A DNA stretch of 64,000 nt from JALORV01 sp963703945 (GTDB taxonomy: Bacteria > Pseudomonadota > Gammaproteobacteria > Burkholderiales > Burkholderiaceae_F), in assembly GCA_963703945.1 (NCBI GenBank), contig CAVPGM010000011.1, positions 1-64,000 of the forward strand, written 5' to 3'. Position 1 is the stretch's first letter, and the number at the start of each line of letters is the position of its first letter. The notes below the pieces were generated by a model that was given only the letters and a program-made list of their open reading frames with translations, made no database searches and was not told the DNA's origin. The position numbers and the translations under genes are program-made. Positions 7,475 through 16,631 of the stretch are shown one piece after another.

Positions 7475-9399
7475 GTGCATTTGCCGCGTCCGACTCCGAA
7501 AACCATCATAGGGTTTCGGTTCGGTTCGCTCGCTGTTCTTGTCTTCGGCGTTGCCGGCATGGTGCTTTTGTACTGCAGGCATCGGCACAGACGCCTCGCC
7601 CAGCGGAAGAACAGAGGTGGCGTGTCGTCGTGCTGAACAACGCGGACTTCCTGCTGCCGTCGTCCGCGATCATGGACCAGGCGCTGCGCGAAACGCTGAC
7701 GAAGGAATCGCCGCGATCGGTCGAGATCTCCGGGGAAACGCTGGATTCGATACGTCATCCGGGGACGATCGACGATCTGCTGTACGCATTGCTGCGCAAG
7801 AAGTACGAGAAGACCAAAGTCGATCTCGTCATCGCGCGCGCGCGCACGTCGATCGAGTTCGTCCGGCGCTATCGACAGGATCTCTGGCCCAACGTGCCGG
7901 TCGTCTTCTACAACGAGGTGCCAGAGAGCTGGCGGGCGCGGGCCGCGCTGCCAAATTCCACCGGGGTTCTGCTCGACTTGAACCCTGCATACACGATCGA
8001 ACTGGCGCTACGGCTGCACCCGCACGCGCGCAACCTGTTTGTAGTCGGCGGCACCTCCGCCTACGACCGTAGTTGGAAGCCGCTCGTCGAGCCGCTGCTG
8101 GCGCCACTGAAACCCTCTTATTCGGTGACCTGGCTCGACCACCTTCCGCTGGCGAAGATCCTCGAAACGGTCCGCGACATTGCCCGCGGACTCGATCGTT
8201 TTTTACACGTCAGTCTTGATGGATGCCGATGGCAATACGAGGGCCAACGCGCAGGTCGCAGCGCAGGTGGCCGCAGCGTCGGCGGCTCCGGTCTATGGCT
8301 GGCTGGACACCTATATCTCGGCTGGAATTGTCGGTGGCGAGTTTGCGGACTTTGCGGGCCATGGCAGGGCCGCAGCGCGGCTCGCCTTGCAAGTACTACG
8401 CGGCGAAGCGGCGGGATCCATCCAGGTCGAACAGCCGTTGCCGGCAAAGTGCATTGTCGACGCGCGAGCGATGAAGCGCTTTCGCATCGATGAAAGCCTG
8501 CTGCCAAACGACTGTGAAGTCCAGTTTCGCGATGCCTTCGGTGTGGCGCGACCATCGCGGGTATGTCATCGGAGCGCTGGCAGCGATCGCCGCCCAGGCG
8601 CTGTTGATAGCGACGTTGTTCATTCAGCGGAAGCGGCGCAGGCAGGCCGAGCTTGCCGCGCGGCAGCAGCGCGTCGAACTCGCGCATTCGCTTCGACTGG
8701 CCACCATCGGCGAAATGACCGCGGCGATTTCTCATGAAATCAACCAGCCGCTGACTGCGATCCTCAGCAATGCCGAGGCGGGGGAGATGATGCTCGGCGC
8801 GGGTGTTCATACTCCCGACCAGTTGCGCGAGATTCTGGTCGACATCCGCCGGGACAACCTTCGGGCCAGTGAAATCCTGCGTCGTGTTCGATCGTTTCTG
8901 CAAAAGCACGATACGCAGAAACAGGTGGTCGATGTCAACGAGCTTGTTTCCGACACCGTCCGTCTGGTTGACATGGAGGCTGCGCACCGCGAGGTCACGA
9001 TCGAAGCGCAACTGGCCCCTTCGCCTTCCCTGGTCAACGGCGACCGAATTCAGCTGCAGCAACTCCTGATCAACCTCGTCATCAACGCGATGGACGCGAT
9101 GGCGCAAACGCCTGTGGCGGAGCGCAAGGTGATCCTGCGGGTACTGCGCTTCGGACGACGGCAAGATTGAAATTGCCGTGAGTGACGCCGGTCACGGCAT
9201 CGCGGACGACGCGCGCGCACGCCTGTTTGATTCCTTCTTCACCACCAAGCCAAAAGGCCTTGGGCTCGGGCTGTCGATCGCGCGCACGATCGCCGAGGCG
9301 CACGGTGGGACACTTCGCAGCGAGAACAATCCGTCAGGCGGCGCCACGTTCCGGGTCACGCTGCCCGAAGCGCAAACGGAGCCCACAACCCGCAACTGA
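7475..9399 (+). pseudogene. Sensor histidine kinase with periplasmic binding-protein-like sensor, several frame breaks
   Basis: Four adjoining frames spell one membrane kinase of roughly 640 residues. It has a Sec signal peptide (from GTG 7475, cleavage after ASA), a periplasmic region of about 330 residues that resembles ABC-transporter substrate-binding proteins (RWRVVVLNNADFLLPSS, ADSIVFYTSVLMD), one membrane segment (about 8573-8630), a phospho-acceptor box (ISHEINQPLTAIL), an N-box (LLINLVINAMDAM) and G-boxes (DAGHGIADD, then KGLGLGLSIA). Breaks lie near 7565-7575, 8175, 8520-8560 and 9145. Three of them look like one extra base; the first looks like one missing. GAGGAGGA precedes the start. 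It is divergent from the two regulators and probably phosphorylates them. The ligand is unknown. Confidence 0.75.
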
Positions 9400-9433
9400 G
9401 CGCCATGACGCAGACAGGCGAACGCGAAAGGTT

Positions 9434-9509
<76 letters not shown>

Positions 9510-9650
9510 TGGGGAATACGCGGCGGCGCAGATGGCCGTCGCGAAGGGCGCGAAGTATAGCGGAGGGTCGGTGCTGCGCTCCGCTCTACCGAGTGACTTC
9601 GCCGAAGGTGGACCGGGCCGCTAAGCTCTCAGCCTTCCCTGAACGATGCC

Positions 9651-10517
9651 GTGAGTTCGCCGACCGATACCAGCACCCTGCACGGGCCCGCGCGGCCGCG
9701 CGTGGCGTTGGTGCTCGACTCACCGCACTCGGGGTTCGAGTTCCCTGCGGACTTCGACGCCGCCGTTTCCGAATTCGACCTGCGTGACGGCGAGGACTGC
9801 TTTGTCGACCAGCTGTATCTGCCGGCGGTCGAGCTCGGCATCCCGTTGCTCGCGGCGCGATTTCCGCGCACCTATCTCGATCCGAACCGCCACCGCGGTG
9901 ACATCGACCTCGACCTGATCGAAGGCGGCGCGTGGCCGCACGAGTACGTCCCGAGCGGCAAGGCAAGGATTGGCAAGTCGCTGGTCTGGCGCACGCTGGA
10001 CGACGGACGCCCCATTTACTCGCGCAAGCTGCGCGTCGACGAAGTGCACCAACGGATCGACCGCTTCCATGCGCCGTACCACCGCGGGCTGACGCAGTTG
10101 CTGGAGTCGGCGCACTCCGCCTTCGGCGTCGTTTATCACCTGAACTGCCACTCGATGAATTCGGTTGCGGGTGAAATGGGCGAAGGCGGCGCGGGCACCA
10201 CACGGGCCGATTTCGTGCTGGGCGACCGCGACGGAACGACCTGCGATCCGGCGTTCACCGAGTTCGTGCGCGCCGCGCTCGCGGCTATGGGCTACACGGT
10301 CAAGGTCAACGACCCGTACAAGGGCGTCGAACTGGTGAGGGCGTATTCCGATCCGGCCCGCGGCCGCCATAGCCTTCAGCTCGAGATCAACAAGCAGCTC
10401 TACATGGACGAGGCAGCCCGCACGCCGCACGCCGGGTTCGACGCGCTGCGGAGCCAGCTGCTGGTACTGATCGAGGCGATCGCCGACTACATCGCAAGGG
10501 AGAGATCGCGCGGCTGA
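9651..10517 (+). CDS. N-formylglutamate amidohydrolase family protein
   Basis: A 288-residue cytoplasmic protein of the N-formylglutamate amidohydrolase (FGase, HutG-like) family, metal-dependent hydrolases that release formate from N-formylglutamate in one route of histidine breakdown. Family features include LVLDSPHSGFEFP near residue 21, RTYLDPNRHRGDID around 74-87, VVYHLNCHSMNS near 160 and a C-terminal LQLEINKQLYMDE. No other hut genes are nearby, so the true substrate could be another N-acyl amino acid. The start is a GTG at 9651 without a clear ribosome binding site; GTG 9702 is an alternative that would remove a poorly conserved N-terminus. Confidence 0.85.
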   Translation: MSSPTDTSTLHGPARPRVALVLDSPHSGFEFPADFDAAVSEFDLRDGEDCFVDQLYLPAVELGIPLLAARFPRTYLDPNRHRGDIDLDLIEGGAWPHEYVPSGKARIGKSLVWRTLDDGRPIYSRKLRVDEVHQRIDRFHAPYHRGLTQLLESAHSAFGVVYHLNCHSMNSVAGEMGEGGAGTTRADFVLGDRDGTTCDPAFTEFVRAALAAMGYTVKVNDPYKGVELVRAYSDPARGRHSLQLEINKQLYMDEAARTPHAGFDALRSQLLVLIEAIADYIARERSRG

Positions 10518-10574
10518 GCGCGGTTGAGCTAACCTTTCGGGATATCAGGCTGCCCTCAACTTTTGGAGCCCATC

Positions 10575-11213
10575 ATGCTGATCCGATTCGTCCAAACCTT
10601 GCTGGCGCTGGTCGCGCTAACCGCACTCGGATGCTCGACCCCGACAACGCTGGATGCGCAATGGGTCAATCCGGAATACGTCGGCAAGCGCCCGATCCGC
10701 ACCCTGATGGTGATGGCTGCGGTCCGGGATTCGACCAACCGACGGATCACCGAGGACAGGATGGTTGCCGACCTGACGGCCGCCGGCGTCAAGGCGGTGG
10801 CGTCGTACACGCTGATTCCGGAGGACGGCCCGGTTTCGGAAGACCGTCTGCGGCGCGCGGTCGCCGAATCCGGCGCGACCCACGCGATGGTGAGCCGCAT
10901 CATCAACGTGACGACTCAGGTGAACGTCACCCCGGGCATGGTCATGGGGCCCGCCTGGGGACCCGGGTGGGGTTGGGGCGGCGGTTGGGGTCCCGGCTGG
11001 GGCGGTTTCGCCGGGTACTACAACGCGATCCCGCCGACGGTCACGACCACACAGAACGTGCATGTGGACACGCGCGTGTTCGATGCCAAGACTGCCGCGG
11101 TTCTATGGTCGGCCGCGACGACGACCGCGACGGGCTACAACACGATGCAGCAACTGGTCGATCAGTTCGCGCAACTGATCGTCGCGACGATGAAAAAGGA
11201 CGGCGTGATCTAG
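10575..11213 (+). CDS. Lipoprotein of unknown function with a Gly/Trp-rich insert
   Basis: A 212-residue predicted lipoprotein. Residues 1-18 form a signal peptide ending in the lipobox LTALGCS, so the mature protein starts at a lipidated Cys. A small alpha/beta domain follows (TLMVMAAVRDSTNRR, AVASYTLIPEDG), resembling widespread uncharacterised lipoproteins that pair a SYTLIPE stretch with an ATHAMV strand. Between them and the C-terminal strands is a low-complexity stretch made almost only of Gly, Trp and Pro (roughly residues 122-138, GPAWGPGWGWGGG and on). The ATG at 10575 has GGAG nine bases upstream; a TTG at 10563 is less likely. It has no operon partner. The function is unknown. Confidence 0.75.
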   Translation: MLIRFVQTLLALVALTALGCSTPTTLDAQWVNPEYVGKRPIRTLMVMAAVRDSTNRRITEDRMVADLTAAGVKAVASYTLIPEDGPVSEDRLRRAVAESGATHAMVSRIINVTTQVNVTPGMVMGPAWGPGWGWGGGWGPGWGGFAGYYNAIPPTVTTTQNVHVDTRVFDAKTAAVLWSAATTTATGYNTMQQLVDQFAQLIVATMKKDGVI

Positions 11214-11301
11214 AGGCGCCGGCTCCGCGCCGCCTGCCGAACCTGCCCTGAAGGTCCGCGCATCAGCCGTCTGGCCGGCCCCGGAGACGATCCAGATCAA
11301 G

Positions 11302-11329
11302 TTTTCCGCGAGCGGTCGGGGCCTATAAT
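11302..11329 (+). promoter_or_regulatory. Probable sigma-70 promoter of hemA
   Basis: A consensus -10 box TATAAT lies at 11324-11329. Sixteen bases before it is a weak -35 (TTTTCC, 11302-11307). Transcription would start near 11336, about 45 bases before the hemA ATG. The -10 is a perfect match, so the site is plausible although the -35 is poor. Confidence 0.5.
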
Positions 11330-11380
11330 TTGGCGCTCGGACAAGGACTTAGACACGCGGATTCGATGCGCGACCGGGTC

Positions 11381-12664
11381 ATGCACCTGCTCACACTCGG
11401 ACTCAATCACACCACCGCGCCGCTCGCCATGCGCGAGCGCGTGGCGTTCCTCCCCGAGCAGGTGTGTTCGACTATCGGCCGCCTGCGGGAGGCACTTGCG
11501 CCCGCGGACGGCGGACGGGTGTCCGAAGCGGCCATCGTCTCGACCTGCAACCGCACCGAACTTTACTGCGCGGCCGAGGAACCCGAACGGGCGCAGCATG
11601 CACTGCAGGCGTTCGTCGCCAGCGAGAAGCAGCTGAGCCTAGACGAGATCCAGCGCCACACCTACGTGCTGCCGCAGGCGAGCGCGGTCCGCCACGCGTT
11701 CCGCGTCGCAAGCGGACTGGATTCGATGGTGCTCGGCGAGCCGCAGATCCTCGGCCAGATGAAACAGGCCGAGAAACTGGCGCGCACCGCCGGTGGCCTC
11801 GGACTGATGCTCAACTATCTGTTCCAGCGAACGTTCGCGGTGGCAAAGGAAGTGCGCACGACCACCGAGATCGGCACGCAGTCGGTCTCGATGGCCGCGG
11901 CCGCGGTGCGGGTGGCGCAACGGATCTTCGGCAGCCTGGAGGGCGAACACGTGCTGTTCGTCGGTGCCGGCGAGATGGTCGAACTGACGGCAACGCACTT
12001 CGCCGCGCAGCATCCGAAATCGATCACCGTCGCGAACCGGACTGTCGAGCGGGCGCACGCGCTGGCGCACAAGTTTCACGCACAGGCCATCAAGCTGGCC
12101 GAGCTGCCCGACGCGATTTCCCGCTTCGACATCGTGGTGTCCTGCACCGCCAGCTCGCTGCCGATCATCGGCCTGGGCATGATCGAACGCGCGATCAAGT
12201 CGCGGCGGCGCAAGCCGATGTTCATCGTCGACCTGGCGGTGCCGCGCGACGTCGAGCCCGAAGTTGCCCGGCTCGACGATGTCTATGTCCACACGGTCGA
12301 CGACCTCGGTCGCATCGTCCAGAGCGGCAACGAGTCGCGGCAGGCGGCCGTGGCCCAGGCCGAGGCCATCATCGAGTCGCGGGTTCGCGACTTCGAGGAA
12401 TGGATCAAGGCGCGGCGCGCGGTACCGATCATCCAGGACCTGCGGACACGGGCAGACGTACTGCGGCGGCGCGAACTCGAGCGGGCGATGAAGCAGCTCG
12501 CGCGCGGCGATGCGCCCGAGGCGGTGATCGAACAGCTGTCACAGGCTCTGACAAACAAGTTCCTGCACGACCCGATGAGCACGCTGCGCGAAGCCGGTGA
12601 CGAGGCCGAGCAGGCTCGTCTGCAGGCGCTGCTCGCGCGCTTCTACTCACACCCCGACGATTAG
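11381..12664 (+). CDS. hemA: Glutamyl-tRNA reductase
   Basis: Reduces glutamyl-tRNA to glutamate-1-semialdehyde with NADPH, the first committed step of tetrapyrrole synthesis by the C5 route. The 427-residue protein has the family start MHLLTLGLNHTTAPL, the catalytic Cys56 in STCNRTELY, the substrate pocket around GEPQILGQMK, an NADPH-binding fold (VLFVGAGEM) and a C-terminal helical dimerisation domain. I use ATG 11381, where homology begins; ATG 11366 in the same frame would add five residues. It leads the run hemA-prfA-prmC, a common order in proteobacteria. Haem supply would also matter for the bd and bc1 complexes encoded in this window. Confidence 0.97.
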   Translation: MHLLTLGLNHTTAPLAMRERVAFLPEQVCSTIGRLREALAPADGGRVSEAAIVSTCNRTELYCAAEEPERAQHALQAFVASEKQLSLDEIQRHTYVLPQASAVRHAFRVASGLDSMVLGEPQILGQMKQAEKLARTAGGLGLMLNYLFQRTFAVAKEVRTTTEIGTQSVSMAAAAVRVAQRIFGSLEGEHVLFVGAGEMVELTATHFAAQHPKSITVANRTVERAHALAHKFHAQAIKLAELPDAISRFDIVVSCTASSLPIIGLGMIERAIKSRRRKPMFIVDLAVPRDVEPEVARLDDVYVHTVDDLGRIVQSGNESRQAAVAQAEAIIESRVRDFEEWIKARRAVPIIQDLRTRADVLRRRELERAMKQLARGDAPEAVIEQLSQALTNKFLHDPMSTLREAGDEAEQARLQALLARFYSHPDD

Positions 12665-12688
12665 CTGCCGCCCGCGTGGCGCGGCAGC
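12664..12688. other. Hairpin overlapping the hemA stop codon
   Basis: GCTGCCGC and GCGGCAGC form a perfect eight-base stem with a nine-base loop, starting on the last base of the hemA stop codon. No T-run follows, so it does not look like an intrinsic terminator. It may protect the message end or slow polymerase before prfA, 113 bases further on. Confidence 0.3.
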
Positions 12689-12800
12689 AGCTCCGGCTAC
12701 AGCCACGCGGGCGCCCTATCTCGCGTCGGCGTGCCGTTTGCCGCCGCACCTCCGTCCCCGCACGCACCGTGTACCTGCTTGACCGAACCGACGACGGCAC

Positions 12801-13883
12801 ATGAACTCTTCCATGCAGAACAAGCTTCAGCAGCTCGCCAAGCGGCTTGAAGAGATCGATGATCAACTGTCGAGCGCCGATTCGGCGCGCGACATGAACC
12901 GGTTTCGCGCGCTCGGCCAGGAACGTGCCGAGATCGAACCGGTGGTCACGCGCTTTCACGAGTACAACCGCGCCGCGGGCGACCTGCTGGGCGCCCAGGA
13001 GCTGCTCGCCGATCCGGACATGAAGACCATGGCCGAGGAGGAAATGCACGCCGCCCGCGCGCGCATGGAGACGATCGAGGCGGATCTGCAGCGCCTGCTG
13101 CTGCCGCGCGATCCGAACGACGATCGGAACATCTTCCTCGAGGTGCGGGCAGGGACGGGCGGCGACGAGTCGGCATTGTTCGCCGGCGACCTGCTGCGCA
13201 TGTACATGCGTTACGCCGAGCGCCACCGCTGGAATACCGAGATGATCTCGGAAAGCGCATCGGATCTCGGCGGCTACAAGGAAGCGATCATCCGCATCGT
13301 CGGCACCGGCGCATATTCCAAGCTCAAGTTCGAGTCGGGCGGGCATCGCGTGCAGCGCGTGCCCGAAACCGAGGCGCAGGGGCGCATCCACACGTCCGCG
13401 TGCACGGTGGCAGTGCTGCCCGAAGCCGACGAGATCAACGAGGTCAAAATCGACCCGACCGAGATCCGCATCGATGTCTTCCGTGCCTCCGGTGCCGGTG
13501 GCCAGCATGTCAACAAGACCGAAAGCGCAGTGCGCATCACGCATCTGCCGACCGGCATCGTCGTCGAGTGCCAGGACGATCGCTCGCAGCACAAGAATCG
13601 CGAACGCGCGATGAAGATCCTGGCGGCGCGCATCATGGACCAGCGCACGCGCGAGCAGCAGGCGAAGGAAGCGTCGACCCGCAAGAGCCTGATCGGCTCC
13701 GGCGATCGATCGGAACGCATCCGCACCTACAACTTCCCGCAGGGTCGAGTCACCGACCACCGGATCAACCTGACGCTGTACAAGATCGACCAGATCATGG
13801 ACGGCGATCTCGACGAACTGTCCGAGCGGCTGGCCGCGGAGCACCAGGCCGAACTGCTCGCTGCGCTCGGCGAAGGCTCCTGA
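12801..13883 (+). CDS. prfA: Peptide chain release factor 1
   Basis: Recognises UAA and UAG stop codons and triggers release of the finished peptide. The 360-residue protein has the usual length. The GGQ motif that reaches the peptidyl transferase centre is at residues 233-235 (GAGGQHVNKTESAVR), and the stop-codon tripeptide region reads VPETE, a PxT form. The ATG at 12801 fits; ATG 12813 is an in-frame alternative. prmC, whose product methylates the GGQ glutamine, follows directly after the stop codon, a typical functional pairing. Confidence 0.97.
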   Translation: MNSSMQNKLQQLAKRLEEIDDQLSSADSARDMNRFRALGQERAEIEPVVTRFHEYNRAAGDLLGAQELLADPDMKTMAEEEMHAARARMETIEADLQRLLLPRDPNDDRNIFLEVRAGTGGDESALFAGDLLRMYMRYAERHRWNTEMISESASDLGGYKEAIIRIVGTGAYSKLKFESGGHRVQRVPETEAQGRIHTSACTVAVLPEADEINEVKIDPTEIRIDVFRASGAGGQHVNKTESAVRITHLPTGIVVECQDDRSQHKNRERAMKILAARIMDQRTREQQAKEASTRKSLIGSGDRSERIRTYNFPQGRVTDHRINLTLYKIDQIMDGDLDELSERLAAEHQAELLAALGEGS

Positions 13884-14696
13884 TTGAAGTTGGTGGCCGA
13901 ACTCGTGCGCGGAAGCGGATTGCCGCCGCTGGAAGCGCGCGCATTGCTCGCTCACGTGCTGCGCACGTCGCGCGAGCAGCTCGTCGCACATCCCGAGCGT
14001 GCTATCGACGCGGAGGGCGTCGGCGAGTTCGCAGCCCTGGCGGCACGCCGCCGCCTGGGCGTTCCGCTCGCCTATCTGACCGGAGTGCGCGAGTTCTACG
14101 GCCGCGAATTCCGCGTGACGCCGGATGTTCTGATCCCGCGGCCGGACACGGAAACGCTGATCGAGGTCGCACTCGAATGTCTCGCCCCACTTGCATCGCC
14201 GCGCATCCTGGACCTCGGGACCGGCTCAGGCTGCATCGCGGTCACGCTGAAACTCGAGCGTCCCGATGCCGAGGTGTGGGCGACCGACGTGTCGGACGCC
14301 GCGCTCGAGGTCGCGCGCAGCAACAGCTGCGCTCTCGGAGCCGATATCGAATTACGCGCCGGCGACTGGTATGCCGCGCTGCCGGCCGGCAGCGCCTTCG
14401 AACTGATCGTCGCCAACCCTCCTTATGTCGCGGGCGGCGATGCGCACCTCGCTGATCTCGCCCACGAGCCAGTGCTGGCGCTCACCGACGCGAAGGACGG
14501 TCTGAGTTGCTTGCATGCGATCATCGACGGCGCACGCGCATTCCTGGCGCATCGAGCCTGGCTGGCGGTCGAGCACGGCTTTGATCAGGCCGCGGCAACT
14601 GCAAACGCGATGTGGGCCGCCGGATTCATCGACGTGGCCTCGCGGCCTGACGGCGGCGGCCACGAGCGGGTAACGTATGCCCGGAATCCGGGTTGA
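13884..14696 (+). CDS. prmC: Release factor glutamine methyltransferase
   Basis: Methylates the glutamine of the GGQ motif in release factors using S-adenosylmethionine. The 270-residue protein has an N-terminal helical substrate domain (PPLEARALLAHVL) and a Rossmann methyltransferase domain with ILDLGTGSGCIAV for SAM and the catalytic NPPY at residues 178-181. The frame begins directly after the prfA stop. Only non-ATG starts are available: TTG 13884, TTG 13890 or GTG 13893, all within ten bases, so the exact start is uncertain. Translational coupling with prfA is likely. Confidence 0.95.
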   Translation: MKLVAELVRGSGLPPLEARALLAHVLRTSREQLVAHPERAIDAEGVGEFAALAARRRLGVPLAYLTGVREFYGREFRVTPDVLIPRPDTETLIEVALECLAPLASPRILDLGTGSGCIAVTLKLERPDAEVWATDVSDAALEVARSNSCALGADIELRAGDWYAALPAGSAFELIVANPPYVAGGDAHLADLAHEPVLALTDAKDGLSCLHAIIDGARAFLAHRAWLAVEHGFDQAAATANAMWAAGFIDVASRPDGGGHERVTYARNPG

Positions 14697-15009
14697 GCAG
14701 CAGGAGGGCCCGGCCCGCAGCAGCGCCGCGAGCGGGTCGGAATTTGGTGCGCCGTCTATCGGATGCGGATTCCGCGTCGGAGGAGTGACCTCCGCATCGG
14801 TGCTTCCGGGTCGCGGCGCAATTCGATTGGAACCGCCGCGCGGCTGCGGCGGTCGACGGAATAGGGCCTCGCCGCCGCCGCGACTTCGGTGAGCGCGGGC
14901 GCTCAAGTTGCAGCGCGACGGTGCGTCGAACAGCCGGCGCGCCGCGGAACACGGTTTGACGCGCATCCTCGCTGCTTTCTACACTGGTCATTCTCGAAAG
15001 GTTGCTGAC
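14697..15009. other. Non-coding gap between prmC and grxD with two hairpins and a promoter
   Basis: No believable gene is present in these 313 bases. Two inverted repeats stand out: GATGCGGA (14762-14769) pairing with TCCGCATC (14791-14798), and CCGCCGC pairing with GCGGCGG near 14842-14861. Neither is followed by a T-run. The right end holds the grxD promoter listed separately. Confidence 0.5.
14956..14985 (+). promoter_or_regulatory. Probable sigma-70 promoter of grxD-ubiX
   Basis: TTGACG (14956-14961) and TACACT (14980-14985) are separated by 18 bases. Each box differs from consensus at one or two positions. The predicted start point lies about 18 bases before the grxD ATG. Confidence 0.6.
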
Positions 15010-15330
15010 ATGGACGCCAAGGAATTCATCCACAAGACGGTCTCGGACCACCCGGTCGTGCTCTTCATGAAGGGCACGGCCCAGTTCCCGCAGTGCGGCT
15101 TCTCGGGCCGCGCGATCCAGTTGCTGAAACAGGCCGGTGTGCAGAACCTCGTCACCGTGAACGTGCTGGAGGACGACGACGTTCGGCAGGGCATCAAGGA
15201 GTACGCCAGCTGGCCGACGATTCCGCAGCTGTACGTCAACGGCCAGTTCGTCGGCGGCTCGGACATCCTGAACGAAATGTTCCAGTCGGGTGAACTGCAG
15301 AACCTGCTGAAAGAAGCGAAAGCCGCCTGA
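15010..15330 (+). CDS. grxD: Monothiol glutaredoxin, Grx4 family
   Basis: A 106-residue cytosolic monothiol glutaredoxin that binds and transfers [2Fe-2S] clusters with glutathione and BolA-type partners. The active-site CGFS is at residues 29-32, with the cis-proline region TIPQLYVNGQFVGG and the GGSDIL glutathione-binding loop. The ATG at 15010 gives the usual family length; the frame is open further upstream but without homology. It overlaps the ubiX start by one base (TGATG). The BolA-like gene ibaG at 34361 is a plausible partner elsewhere in the window. Confidence 0.96.
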   Translation: MDAKEFIHKTVSDHPVVLFMKGTAQFPQCGFSGRAIQLLKQAGVQNLVTVNVLEDDDVRQGIKEYASWPTIPQLYVNGQFVGGSDILNEMFQSGELQNLLKEAKAA

Positions 15331-15921
15331 TGACGGCGGCGCGCCGCCTGATCGTCGCCATCACCGGCGCGAGCGGCGCCATTTACGGCGTCCAGTTGCT
15401 GCAGCGGCTGCGCGAACGCGGCGATGTCGAAACCCACCTGCTGCTGTCGGCAGCCGGGCGTGCTCAATGTCTACCAGGAGCTGGATCTGAAGCGCGGCGA
15501 CGTCGAAGCGCTGGCGCACGTGGTCCACAGCGTCAACGACATCGGGGCGACCATCGCCAGCGGTTCATTCGACACCGCCGGCATGGTGGTGGCGCCCTGC
15601 TCGATGAAGACGCTTTCGGCGATCGCACACGCGCATTCGGACACGCTGATCACGCGCGCCGCGGACGTCTGTCTGAAGGAGCGCCGCAGACTGGTGCTGC
15701 TGGTGCGCGAGGCTCCGCTCAATCTGGCCCATATTCGCAACATGGAAGCCGTCACGCTGATGGGCGGCATCATCTTCCCGCCGGTGCCCGCGCTTTACCA
15801 CCGGCCCAAGTCGATCGACGAGATGGTCGGCCACACGGTCGCGCGGGTGCTCGATCTGTTCGATCTAGCACCGACCGCTGCGCCGCGCTGGAGCGGGAGA
15901 CTCGGACCTTCGCAGGAGTGA
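15330..15921 (+). CDS. ubiX: Flavin prenyltransferase UbiX, one frame break
   Basis: UbiX joins dimethylallyl phosphate to FMN to make the prenylated flavin cofactor of the decarboxylase UbiD in ubiquinone synthesis. The first frame gives the N-terminal flavoprotein stretch VAITGASGAIYGVQLLQRL. The second, from about 15455, gives IGATIASGSFDTAGMVVAPCSMKTLSAIAH in overlapping pieces and ends normally. Removing one G in the run CCGGGCG at about 15458 joins them (SAAGVLNVYQ). Since UbiX is normally kept and the rest is well conserved, I read the break as a probable homopolymer error. It overlaps grxD by one base and ends shortly before tRNA-Thr on the other strand. Confidence 0.85.
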
Positions 15922-15971
15922 CAGCGCTTCTGGGCGCACTTCCTGGCGCGAGCGGTGCCCGTTCGCCATCA

Positions 15972-16047
15972 TGGTGCCGGCAGAGGGACTCGAACCCCCG
16001 ACCTTCGGTTTACAAAACCGCTGCTCTACCAGCTGAGCTATGCCGGC
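15972..16047 (-). tRNA. tRNA-Thr (TGT)
   Basis: A complete 76-base tRNA with encoded CCA. The acceptor stem GCCGGCA pairs with TGCCGGC, and the anticodon loop TTTGTAA carries anticodon TGT. The anticodon stem GCGGT/ACCGA has one G-A mismatch at its outer end (positions 27 and 43), where related tRNAs usually have a pair. Confidence 0.95.
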
Positions 16048-16076
16048 TCGAGCCGCAACGCAACGTCGCTGCGGCC

Positions 16077-16604
16077 CTACTTGATGCGTGTGAGCTTGGG
16101 ACGCTCGCCGCGCGGCGATGGCGGCGTGTCGTCGGGTGTGGTGCTGTCGGCCTGATCGCCATTCGAGGATTCGGGCAGCGACTGGCGCGGTGAAACCTCC
16201 GCGCCGTGAACCGGTACCAGCGACATGACCGGTTTCGGAGTCGCCGCCGCCGTCCCTGGGCCCGGCTGTTCGGCACCCGCGGGAGGCGCATCGCGCGGCA
16301 CCTCGAACGCCATTCCCTGACCGTTTTCGCGCGCGTACACCGCCAGGATCTTGTCGACGGGCACATAGACCTCGCGCGCAACGCCGCCGAACCGCGCCTG
16401 GAACTCGATCGCCTCGTTGCCGAGCTGCAGCCGGTTAGTCGCCAGCGGGGAGACGTTCAGCACGATCTCGCCATTCTTGACGAATTCGCGCGGCACGCTC
16501 ACCGATTCGTCGGCCAGAACGGCGATGTATGGCGTGTAGCCCGAATCCGTGCACCACTGGTGGATGGCGCGGATCAGGTACGGCTTGGTCGAAAGCTCGG
16601 ACAT
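16077..16604 (-). CDS. sspB: ClpXP protease specificity-enhancing factor
   Basis: SspB is an adaptor that binds the ssrA tag and the N-terminal part of RseA and delivers substrates to ClpXP. The 175-residue protein has a folded N-terminal half (KPYLIRAIHQWCTDSGYTPY, then IVLNVSPLATNRLQLGNEAI) that forms the tag-binding groove, a Pro/Ala-rich flexible linker and a short basic C-terminal tail (RPKLTRIK) that acts as the ClpX-binding module. It follows sspA after 27 bases, the normal arrangement. Confidence 0.95.
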   Translation of the reverse strand: MSELSTKPYLIRAIHQWCTDSGYTPYIAVLADESVSVPREFVKNGEIVLNVSPLATNRLQLGNEAIEFQARFGGVAREVYVPVDKILAVYARENGQGMAFEVPRDAPPAGAEQPGPGTAAATPKPVMSLVPVHGAEVSPRQSLPESSNGDQADSTTPDDTPPSPRGERPKLTRIK

Positions 16605-16631
16605 CTGCGGCTGCGGACGACGTGCCGGAAT

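Noticed and set aside
9586..10430. Long minus-strand frames opposite the N-formylglutamate amidohydrolase-like gene.
   Set aside because: The plus-strand frame matches a known family along its whole length, and the minus frames have no recognisable domain.
10523..10540. GAGCTAACCTTTCGGG upstream of the lipoprotein gene resembles the left half of the dyad at 6609-6624.
   Set aside because: The right half (GGTTAG) is missing, so it is not a dyad, and one half-site match is likely by chance.
14677..14892. A 71-codon frame after prmC.
   Set aside because: Composition is Gly/Arg/Pro-rich without any pattern, no ribosome binding site is seen, and two hairpins lie inside it.
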